Origin: Leucothrix arctica
GTDB lineage: Bacteria; Pseudomonadota; Gammaproteobacteria; Thiotrichales; Thiotrichaceae
Direction: 5' to 3'
Assembly (NCBI RefSeq): GCF_003172895.1
Contig: NZ_QGKL01000009.1
Location: 62,001 to 126,000, forward strand
Length of the DNA: 64,000 nucleotides
In this document: in pieces, positions 29,672 to 36,266 of the stretch
How positions within the stretch are numbered: position 1 is the stretch's first letter
Layout of the letters: each line of letters starts with the position of its first letter
The notes under the pieces: model-generated
The model's input: only the letters and a program-made list of their open reading frames with translations
Told to the model about the DNA's origin: nothing
Database searches by the model: none
Position numbers and translations under genes: made by a program

Positions 29672-29971
29672 ATGGCTAATATAACTCATGCCATATTAAA
29701 ACTGAAAATAAGCGCTGCATCTGCACTGGTGACACTATCAGGCACTGCTCTAGCAGGATCAGGTATTATCTATGATAAATTGGATAGAGCTGAAATCGGT
29801 AGAGAGGTTAGCTCTTTACAAGTCGTGAACTTTGTTAAAACAAAATATGCAAACAAAGGGCGCGGCGTTGGCTTCCACAAATCCCCAAAAGAAGGTTTTC
29901 CTGATTGCTACATTGTTAGATTGATGACGCACGAAGGTATTATCACAATTTTAAAAATAAACTGTCAGTAG
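29672..29971 (+). CDS. Small secreted PepSY-like protein
   Basis: A 99-residue protein with a signal peptide ending near TALA (28). The mature part has LDRAEIGREVSSLQVVNFVKTKYANKG followed by FPDCYIVRLMTHEGIITILKINC. The helix-then-two-strand layout ending in a xYxVRLxTxxGxxxxLxI pattern resembles a PepSY domain. Small PepSY proteins are commonly encoded beside PhoPQ-like two-component genes, as here, and may modulate the sensor. A GGGGAAAGGA site precedes the ATG. The two Cys residues (in DCY and the last-but-one residue) could form a disulfide. Confidence 0.65.
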   Translation: MANITHAILKLKISAASALVTLSGTALAGSGIIYDKLDRAEIGREVSSLQVVNFVKTKYANKGRGVGFHKSPKEGFPDCYIVRLMTHEGIITILKINCQ

Positions 29972-30054
29972 TTACTCAGAAGTAAGATTTTACAATTTTT
30001 ATACATAGACCTAGTATTCATACGGCATAGTATCTATATTAGACTTCTGAGTAA
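29972..30054. repeat. 12-bp inverted repeat ahead of the response regulator gene
   Basis: TTACTCAGAAGT (29972-29983) and ACTTCTGAGTAA (30043-30054) are perfect complements separated by 59 nt. The element fills the gap between the PepSY-like gene and the response regulator. No T tract follows the plus-strand arm. Confidence 0.75.
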
Positions 30055-30098
30055 AAATACGACTAAAAATTAATAATTTAACAACATCAGGGGTGATT

Positions 30099-30782
30099 AT
30101 GAGAGCGCTAATAGTCGAAGACAACACCGAAATTCGTGAAGATCTCACCCGAATTCTTAAGAAAGCAGGCTTCGTAGTTGATGCTGCAGCAGATGGCTCA
30201 CAAGGCCTATATTACGCCCTAGAATATCCAATCGATATTGCCATTATTGACTTAGGCTTGCCCGAAGTGAGCGGCATGGATATAATCAAGAACATTCGCA
30301 CAAAGAACCTTGATTACCCCGTGCTTATTCTTACAGCAAGAAATCGCTGGCAAGACCGAGTAGAAGGACTTGAAGCAGGCGCAGATGACTACCTAGATAA
30401 ACCTTGCCATCATGAAGAACTCCTAGCGCGACTAAGAGCACTTCTGAGACGTACTGGGCGTTGGGCACAAACCGAATTTGATTGCGGCCCTATTCGCTTA
30501 AACACTTCAGAGCAACGCGTTTATTTAAACGACGAAGAAGTTTCATTAACGGCGTACGAATATAAAGTTCTACAGCACTTAATGCTACATGCAGGCGAAG
30601 TGATTTCTAAGACTGATCTTACTGAAAGCATGTACGATGACGACTCTGATCGTGACAGTAACGTAATTGAAGTATTCATTCGTCGACTTAGAATGAAACT
30701 CGATAAAGACAACACTTTGGGACCTATTGAAACATTGCGTGGCAGAGGCTACCGTTTCACACTCCCAAGGAATAACCAATAA
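30099..30782 (+). CDS. PhoP/OmpR-family response regulator
   Basis: A 227-residue DNA-binding regulator. The receiver domain has acidic EDN (8-9), phosphoacceptor Asp51 in IIDLGLPEVSG and Lys101 in DYLDKPCHH. The winged-helix domain ends VIEVFIRRLRMKLDK and ETLRGRGYRFTLP. It is closest in style to PhoP/QseB types. I prefer the ATG at 30099 (MRALIVEDN) to the GTG at 30093, because CAGGGGTG lies at ribosome-site distance. The kinase gene follows after 11 nt. Confidence 0.9.
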   Translation: MRALIVEDNTEIREDLTRILKKAGFVVDAAADGSQGLYYALEYPIDIAIIDLGLPEVSGMDIIKNIRTKNLDYPVLILTARNRWQDRVEGLEAGADDYLDKPCHHEELLARLRALLRRTGRWAQTEFDCGPIRLNTSEQRVYLNDEEVSLTAYEYKVLQHLMLHAGEVISKTDLTESMYDDDSDRDSNVIEVFIRRLRMKLDKDNTLGPIETLRGRGYRFTLPRNNQ

Positions 30783-30793
30783 TGTAGGGATAC

Positions 30794-32329
30794 ATGCAAG
30801 ATAACGGAATTATGTCAGCTGGGCAGAAAAACAAGACGGTCCTATCAAATCTGATTAATTCTTTACGATGGCGCCAAATGGCATCATCGTTAGTTATTAT
30901 TGCTACAGGTGTTGCTGTAAGTGGGCTTGTTTATTACTTTTTCAAAAGCCACTCATCACTAAGTAATCAAGGCGCCAGAATGAACTCTGACGCCTCTATG
31001 ATTCTTGATTCTATTGAGCGCGATGGCAGCCTAGATCTTTTTGTTTTAGGCGAACACGTTAAAGAATCCGACTTTAGAAATCGCTTAAAAGACCTTGGAT
31101 TTACCGACCCGTTTAACGACATCAAAGAAAAAGAGTATTATGCTTATATTCAAGACATAAAGACTCAAAGCATTTCATGGTCTAGCAAACACCCCAATGA
31201 AAGACCTATTAATGATATATCACCGTATAATTCATTGGCAAAACGGGACTTTTCTACGTTTAAATTCCCACAACAAATACCTACCGACGAACACACCGTC
31301 GTAATAACAAAACCAATTGAATCCAAGGGTCGTAACCCGCGAAACAAAAAATTCACCGATAAAGACACTGAGTACATTGTCTACTCTCAAGATTTTGGCT
31401 ACGACCAGGACCAACGCTTTAGAATCGTGATCGCAAAATCTGCTGAAGGCTATAAAAAAGTTAAAAACGAATTAGCAAAAGGTATCGGCGGGCTTGTGCT
31501 AATGACCACCCTCTTTGTACTAATCGCTCAATTTGTTGGTAGCTACATCGTACTTGCCCCAATTAGACGCATTGAAAAAGAAATAAAACTTATCGAGTCT
31601 GGTAACAAGCAACGCATAGAACACAGCTACCCAAGCGAATTGACTCCGATCAAGAGTGCAGTCAATACACTTATAAATTCAGAAAAAGGCCAAAAGAAGC
31701 GATACCGAGATGCACTTGATAACCTCGCACATGCACTAAAAACACCTTTAGCAGCACTACAAGGTGCATCCATTCGCGCAAGTGAGGATGGGAAAGAAAA
31801 CCAACAAGCCCATATAGACGAGCAGATTCAACGAATGAGCGCACTAGTTGATTACCACCTTCGTCGTGCCGTCGTCAGCGATCACAATGCGATTATAAAA
31901 CTCGAAAAGCTACGCCCTATTGTATTCCGACTGCGTGAGTCATTGATCAAGGTACATTATGACAAGCTATTTGATATGGATATTGATATCGACGAGTTTG
32001 CAGAGTGCCGCGTCGAGTACGATGACATAATGGAAGTGTTTGGCAACTTGCTGAATAACGCCTGCCGATTCTGCGAATCAAAAATAACAGTCACATCAAC
32101 ACTCGATGTAAACTTTTTAATTGTTGATATTGACGATGATGGAATGGGCTTCCCAGACAACAACCCTTCACAACTATTAAAAAGAGGCATGCGTGCTGAT
32201 AGCAAGACTGAAGGTCAAGGTATTGGCTTAGCGGTTAGTGCGGAAATAGTGCAGAACGCTGGCGGAAAGATCACCCTACTAATGTCACCATTCGTTGGCG
32301 CACGCGTAAGACTACATCTACCTGTATAA
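30794..32329 (+). CDS. PhoQ-like sensor histidine kinase
   Basis: A 511-residue inner-membrane kinase. It has a first helix near 30-49, a periplasmic sensor domain (about 50-230), a second helix near 232-255 and a HAMP-like region starting APIRRIEKEI. The phosphoacceptor His lies in DNLAHALKTPLAALQG, matching the PhoQ-type H-box. The ATPase has N box FGNLLNNACRFCES, G1 DDDGMGFPD and G2 EGQGIGLAVSAEI. It should phosphorylate the regulator encoded upstream. The signal is not evident; the sensor is not acidic enough to claim Mg sensing. Confidence 0.88.
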   Translation: MQDNGIMSAGQKNKTVLSNLINSLRWRQMASSLVIIATGVAVSGLVYYFFKSHSSLSNQGARMNSDASMILDSIERDGSLDLFVLGEHVKESDFRNRLKDLGFTDPFNDIKEKEYYAYIQDIKTQSISWSSKHPNERPINDISPYNSLAKRDFSTFKFPQQIPTDEHTVVITKPIESKGRNPRNKKFTDKDTEYIVYSQDFGYDQDQRFRIVIAKSAEGYKKVKNELAKGIGGLVLMTTLFVLIAQFVGSYIVLAPIRRIEKEIKLIESGNKQRIEHSYPSELTPIKSAVNTLINSEKGQKKRYRDALDNLAHALKTPLAALQGASIRASEDGKENQQAHIDEQIQRMSALVDYHLRRAVVSDHNAIIKLEKLRPIVFRLRESLIKVHYDKLFDMDIDIDEFAECRVEYDDIMEVFGNLLNNACRFCESKITVTSTLDVNFLIVDIDDDGMGFPDNNPSQLLKRGMRADSKTEGQGIGLAVSAEIVQNAGGKITLLMSPFVGARVRLHLPV

Positions 32330-32381
32330 GGTATAGACTAAAAAATTAATAAGGTAGTTAATTCTGCGAATGCAGTAAAGA

Positions 32382-32456
32382 TGGTGTCCCTACGGGGATT
32401 CGAACCCCGATTACCGCCGTGAAAGGGCGATGTCCTAACCGTTAGACGATAGGGAC
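32382..32456 (-). tRNA. tRNA-Glu (TTC), copy 1
   Basis: 75 nt including an encoded CCA. The acceptor arms GTCCCTA/TAGGGAC, the TTC anticodon in loop CTTTCAC and the GGTTCGAATCC T arm are intact. It is the last gene of the tandem array. A weak A/T hairpin followed by T (32340-32363) lies just downstream. Confidence 0.97.
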
Positions 32457-32483
32457 CACATATAGACTTTCTAATTATTAAGA

Positions 32484-32558
32484 TGGTGTCCCTACGGGGA
32501 TTCGAACCCCGATTACCGCCGTGAAAGGGCGATGTCCTAACCGTTAGACGATAGGGAC
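32484..32558 (-). tRNA. tRNA-Glu (TTC), copy 2
   Basis: Identical over 75 nt, including CCA, to copies 1, 3 and 5. It is separated from copy 1 by 27 nt of unrelated A/T-rich spacer. Confidence 0.97.
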
Positions 32559-32585
32559 CTTAATAACTTTAAACTTACAATGATA

Positions 32586-32660
32586 TGGTGTCCCTACGGG
32601 GATTCGAACCCCGATTACCGCCGTGAAAGGGCGATGTCCTAACCGTTAGACGATAGGGAC
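32586..32660 (-). tRNA. tRNA-Glu (TTC), copy 3
   Basis: Identical to copies 1, 2 and 5 over all 75 nt, with CCA encoded. Confidence 0.97.
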
Positions 32661-32680
32661 AATAAATATCATTTTACTAC

Positions 32681-32756
32681 TGGCGTCCCCACGGGGACTC
32701 GAACCCCGGTTACCACCGTGAAAGGGTGGTGTCCTAGGCCACTAGACGATGGGGAC
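32681..32756 (-). tRNA. tRNA-Glu (TTC), divergent copy 4
   Basis: 76 nt with CCA and the same TTC anticodon, but a different body: GTCCCCA acceptor, a CTAGTGGCCTAGG D arm, an ACCACC/GGTGGT anticodon stem and a G discriminator before CCA. It is nearer the usual E. coli tRNA-Glu than the four identical copies around it. Confidence 0.97.
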
Positions 32757-32787
32757 ATCGTAAAGTGCTTTCTAACAAGAGAAGTTG

Positions 32788-32862
32788 TGGTGTCCCTACG
32801 GGGATTCGAACCCCGATTACCGCCGTGAAAGGGCGATGTCCTAACCGTTAGACGATAGGGAC
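32788..32862 (-). tRNA. tRNA-Glu (TTC), copy 5
   Basis: Identical to copies 1-3. It is the first tRNA-Glu after the small membrane-protein gene, whose stop lies 11 bp upstream. Confidence 0.97.
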
Positions 32863-32873
32863 AATTTTACAAC

Positions 32874-33095
32874 TTACAACGAATCGTTGAATCTTTCTCT
32901 TTTACTATCTGGCGAAGTAATTAATGTTGCTGTTAACCCAGCAAAACCGATAATAAAACCTATCGGTATAATCATTAAAAATACCTTTGCCAATTCATCA
33001 TAGTCTTTAAACATTAACGTGAAACCAGCAATTAAACCGATAACGGTAATGATCAAGCCTAAAATAAACAAAAATCGACCTACTTTAGCGGCCAT
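32874..33095 (-). CDS. Small two-helix membrane protein inside a tRNA operon
   Basis: A 73-residue protein not assigned to a family. It has helices at about 6-28 and 37-60 joined by FKDYDELAK, and a charged tail SPDSKRERFNDSL. A good ribosome site (GAGGTG, 5 nt before ATG) supports it as real. It lies between tRNA-Ala (34 nt upstream) and tRNA-Glu copy 5 (11 nt downstream), and the only promoter I see is before tRNA-Ala. It would therefore be cut out of a stable-RNA transcript. Confidence 0.7.
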   Translation of the reverse strand: MAAKVGRFLFILGLIITVIGLIAGFTLMFKDYDELAKVFLMIIPIGFIIGFAGLTATLITSPDSKRERFNDSL

Positions 33096-33129
33096 CTTAA
33101 CACCTCAATAACGTGCTAAACAGTAGCGT

Positions 33130-33205
33130 TGGTGGAGCTAAGCGGGATCGAACCGCTGACCTCTGCAATGCCATTGCAGCGCTCTCCCAGCTGAGCTATA
33201 GCCCC
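33130..33205 (-). tRNA. tRNA-Ala (GGC)
   Basis: 76 nt with encoded CCA. The acceptor GGGGCTA/TAGCTCC contains the G3-U70 pair that identifies tRNA-Ala. The anticodon loop ATGGCAT gives GGC. It is first in the operon. Confidence 0.97.
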
Positions 33206-33225
33206 CAACTGCCGAAGAAGCGCGA

Positions 33226-33254
33226 ATTCTGAGGGATCAGCGTAAATCTGTCAA
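33226..33254 (-). promoter_or_regulatory. Promoter of the tRNA-Ala/tRNA-Glu operon
   Basis: On the minus strand TTGACA, exactly 17 nt, then CAGAAT, followed by a GC-rich discriminator (TCGCGC). A perfect -35 with a GC-rich discriminator is typical of stable-RNA promoters under stringent control. The tRNA begins about 20 bp downstream. Confidence 0.8.
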
Positions 33255-33284
33255 GCCGATTAGCTAAAAAAGTTATGATTTATT

Positions 33285-33304
33285 CTGTTGACGGAAATCA
33301 ACAG
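33285..33304. repeat. Inverted repeat upstream of the tRNA promoter
   Basis: CTGTTGA and TCAACAG (7 bp) flank CGGAAA. It lies about 31-50 bp upstream of the tRNA -35 box, a place where activator sites such as Fis are often found, but no factor can be named. Confidence 0.5.
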
Positions 33305-33431
33305 GATACCAAGCAACTATTTTACAAAAAACACACGGTGCCCCACCTTTAATCTGAAAGCACAGGAAAGATAAAGGGGAGTAGTTATACTTGAGCTGCA
33401 TAATAATAAAAACGGGTCAGAAGACTTAGTT

Positions 33432-33505
33432 AACAATGGTTTGATACGGGGAGCACGATTTACGTCGCGCTTATTCATACAGTCCCGAGCTGTATACCCA
33501 TTGTT
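33432..33505 (+). promoter_or_regulatory. Possible structured leader of the glycosidase-like gene
   Basis: AACAATGG (33432-33439) pairs with CCATTGTT (33498-33505). Inside it ATACAG-TCCCGAG-CTGTAT (33477-33495) forms a local hairpin, and a CGGG/CCCG pairing is an alternative. The element ends 38 nt before the ATG. It matches no riboswitch consensus I know. Confidence 0.35.
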
Positions 33506-33543
33506 GCTCTAGGTACAAGTCCCCCTTGCTCTGGTAAATAAAA

Positions 33544-36159
33544 ATGATAAACATATCAAAGCCGCTAGGTAAGGCAGGTCTTTTCTGCCTGTCCTGCTTG
33601 CTACTTTTACCGTCATCCCCATCAATGGCGAAGTCTTACAATGCTCTCTCCCCTCTTGGCATTAACACTAATGAAGTTGTCGAATTTGATTCGAGCGCTC
33701 CATTCGTAAATATATTCCGTAACAGCCTTCCTTTTGAAGAAGCTAGACCATGGCTTACAAAGGGCGATGTTCGTTACGACAAGAATGGCTGGCCAACACG
33801 CCTTAATGGCGGTCAGGCAGGGTCTAGATTCATTAATCATCTTCCAGTAGGTACAATTCCTGATGGAAATTACACTGTACTCTATGAAGGTCAGGGTAAG
33901 CTTAGGTACGCTAATGACGCTAAGTTAGTTTCTGCATCCCCCAATCGCGATGTTATCTCGATCAAAGCAGGCGCTGACAAGGAGCTTCAAGCAACCTTAT
34001 TTATTACTGAAACGAATGAACGCAACCCGATCAAGAACATTCGCATACTTATGCCAGGTGGTATTTGTAGCAATAACCCGCTTAAACGCGTGTTCAGCAA
34101 AACGTCGTGTCGTGGTAGTCAGTTTTTATCGTTCGAGAAGCATTATTCGAGAATAATTTTCAATCCTGACTATTTGAATTACATGAAGGACTTCAAAGTT
34201 ATTCGATTCATGAATATGTCTGGAATTACACGTAACCCTATTACTAGCTGGAATCAGCGACCGACAATGGAGAAGTCCACTTGGGGTGGTAAAGAAGGTA
34301 CGCGAGGCGCCCCAATTGAAGTAATGGTTGAGCTAGCCAACCAAAGCAATGCTGATGCTTGGTTTACCCTGCCACATGCAGCTGACGATTATTATATGCG
34401 TCAGTTTGCCAAGTATGTGCGACAAAACCTAAAACCAAACCTAAAGGCATACATCGAATATACCAATGAGGCTTGGAACCCTATTTTCACACAAGCTCAA
34501 TATGTGAAACAAATGGGTCTAAAGATGAATTTGGATATCGACGTAGACAAAGCCGGTTACCGCTACTTTTCAATGCGCTCGGTTCAAATGTTCAAGATTT
34601 TTGAACAAGAGTTTGGTGGAACGCAACGCTTAGTTCGAGTAATGGGAAGCTGGACAGGCTATACCAAGTTAACAAAGATGTTACTTAGCTACCGGGATGC
34701 CTATAAGCATACCGATGCACTTGCTATCGCTCCTTATTTTTACGGAACAAAAGCTGCGAGTAAAAAACTGCGGTCTGCTAATGACGTTTTCAAAATGATC
34801 TATGACAAAAAGCAACCATACTCTATTCCAAACCTTGGACGGTTGGTTGCATCTCATGCTGCCGTTGCTAAAAACTACGGTGTTAGCTTAGTTGCCTATG
34901 AAGGCGGCCAGCATTTAGTAGATCATAAAAATAAAGATATTCGTAAACCACCCACTAATTACTATATTCAGGCAAATCGCGACTGGAGAATGGCGAAGGC
35001 CTATGGTGATTTTTTCAAAGCATGGAAAGACGCTGGTGGCCAACTACTCGTTAACTTTTCTGCGCCTCGTACTTCTCAACGTTGGGGAAGCTGGGGAACA
35101 AAAGAGTACATTACACAACCAGATAGAAAAGCACCAAAGCACCGCGCAATTCTTGGCTATATAAAGAATAACCGCTGCTGGTGGAAAAATTGCTCTAGTG
35201 CTCAGATCGCTCGCTTACAAAAACCAGCGCGCAACCCTGATCCGAAAATTTTTTCTATCGTACCTGACAACAAAAATACTAACAGAGCAGCAGTACTTGC
35301 TCAAAGAGCTAGACAGAAGGCTACAGTACAAGCTAAGGCTAAAGTTGTAAGAAAGCCTGTGCTAGCAGCTAAGCCAAAGCTTGTTGTTATCATACCTACC
35401 TCTGTTGCAAAAAGAGCACCTGTTGTTCAACAAAAAAGACAGCAAGCTCGAGTAACAGCCCCTAGGAAAGCCGTGCCTCCTAAAAGAGTAATTGCACCTG
35501 CGCGAAAGCCGGTTGCACAGGCTAAACCTCGTCCACAGATTGCTTGGGCACCTCAGGTACAGTCTCGTGCTGTTATAAATAAGCATGATGGTGTTATCAA
35601 ACAACGACGCGGCCAAGGTTGGAACAAGGCGCACGCTAATCAATTAAAGAATATCGTGGGTGGCAATATTAACGGCGGCCAAGATTTGGCGGCTAACTGG
35701 CAAACTAGCTGGGATAGAAACCACCTTCACATCCGAGTAGATACTATTGACGACCGATTCGTTCGTGACTCAAGTGCTCCTTGGAGTGATGACTCGATAG
35801 AAATATTTGTTGATGCTGATGGCTCTCGTAATAGTAGCTATGACGGACAAAATGATTTTCACTTCATTTTCCGCTGGCGTGACGACAAGGTGAACTTGAG
35901 TCAAAGCTCTCCTAGACGTCCTAACATTGGCATATTGCAAACGATGAACCGCACAAGCAATGGCTACACTTTGGAGGCATCTATTCCATGGGCTACCTTG
36001 GGCGTTATTCCTCAGCAAGGTTCAATCATCGGACTAGAAGTTCAGGTGAATGATGATGACACTGGTAGTGACCGAGATGGCAAGCTGGCTTGGTTCTCTC
36101 GTAATGACAGTGCCTGGAAAAACCCTCAAAACTTTGGTCGCATGCTACTAGGCAACTAA
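33544..36159 (+). CDS. Secreted clan GH-A-like glycosidase with C-terminal CBM9-like domain
   Basis: An 871-residue protein of unrecognised family. A signal peptide (about 1-29, ending SMA) is followed by a beta-rich region (about 40-170) and a probable TIM barrel (about 200-540). Two motifs look catalytic: YIEYTNEAWN (Asn308-Glu309, like the clan GH-A acid/base Asn-Glu) and VAYEGGQHLV (Glu453, candidate nucleophile). A basic Ala/Lys/Arg/Pro-rich linker (about 556-675) leads to a domain (about 690-871) with WSDDSIEIFVDADGS and YTLEASIPWATLG, typical of family 9 carbohydrate-binding modules. Substrate unknown; a cell-surface or extracellular polysaccharide is likely. The ribosome site is weak. 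A strong terminator follows. Confidence 0.7.
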   Translation: MINISKPLGKAGLFCLSCLLLLPSSPSMAKSYNALSPLGINTNEVVEFDSSAPFVNIFRNSLPFEEARPWLTKGDVRYDKNGWPTRLNGGQAGSRFINHLPVGTIPDGNYTVLYEGQGKLRYANDAKLVSASPNRDVISIKAGADKELQATLFITETNERNPIKNIRILMPGGICSNNPLKRVFSKTSCRGSQFLSFEKHYSRIIFNPDYLNYMKDFKVIRFMNMSGITRNPITSWNQRPTMEKSTWGGKEGTRGAPIEVMVELANQSNADAWFTLPHAADDYYMRQFAKYVRQNLKPNLKAYIEYTNEAWNPIFTQAQYVKQMGLKMNLDIDVDKAGYRYFSMRSVQMFKIFEQEFGGTQRLVRVMGSWTGYTKLTKMLLSYRDAYKHTDALAIAPYFYGTKAASKKLRSANDVFKMIYDKKQPYSIPNLGRLVASHAAVAKNYGVSLVAYEGGQHLVDHKNKDIRKPPTNYYIQANRDWRMAKAYGDFFKAWKDAGGQLLVNFSAPRTSQRWGSWGTKEYITQPDRKAPKHRAILGYIKNNRCWWKNCSSAQIARLQKPARNPDPKIFSIVPDNKNTNRAAVLAQRARQKATVQAKAKVVRKPVLAAKPKLVVIIPTSVAKRAPVVQQKRQQARVTAPRKAVPPKRVIAPARKPVAQAKPRPQIAWAPQVQSRAVINKHDGVIKQRRGQGWNKAHANQLKNIVGGNINGGQDLAANWQTSWDRNHLHIRVDTIDDRFVRDSSAPWSDDSIEIFVDADGSRNSSYDGQNDFHFIFRWRDDKVNLSQSSPRRPNIGILQTMNRTSNGYTLEASIPWATLGVIPQQGSIIGLEVQVNDDDTGSDRDGKLAWFSRNDSAWKNPQNFGRMLLGN

Positions 36160-36170
36160 ATCTGATTAAC

Positions 36171-36209
36171 AGCGGCACTCTGTTTTCTACGGAGTGCCGC
36201 TTGTTTCTT
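36171..36209 (+). terminator. Terminator between the two glycosidase-like genes
   Basis: AGCGGCACTC and GAGTGCCGCT form a perfect 10-bp stem with an 11-nt loop, followed by TGTTTCTT. It separates the transcript of the 871-residue gene from its paralogue. Confidence 0.75.
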
Positions 36210-36266
36210 GATATCTCTAGCAACCACCCTGATAATGTAAATCACTGCTAATCTCAGGTATAACCG

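Larger units (their letters stand above)
33206..33543. other. Divergent region between tRNA-Ala and the glycosidase-like pair
   Basis: The 338 bp contain the tRNA promoter, a 7-bp inverted repeat, and a foldable segment at 33432-33505 just before the first glycosidase-like gene. I cannot identify a clear plus-strand promoter or a known riboswitch. Confidence 0.6.

Noticed and set aside
32382-32862. Regular 75-bp repeats with 20-31-bp spacers, CRISPR-like at first sight
   Set aside because: Each repeat folds as a complete tRNA-Glu with TTC anticodon and CCA end; no cas genes are present.
33432-33505. c-di-GMP (GEMM) riboswitch before the glycosidase gene
   Set aside because: The conserved GEMM motifs are not present; only generic pairing is seen.
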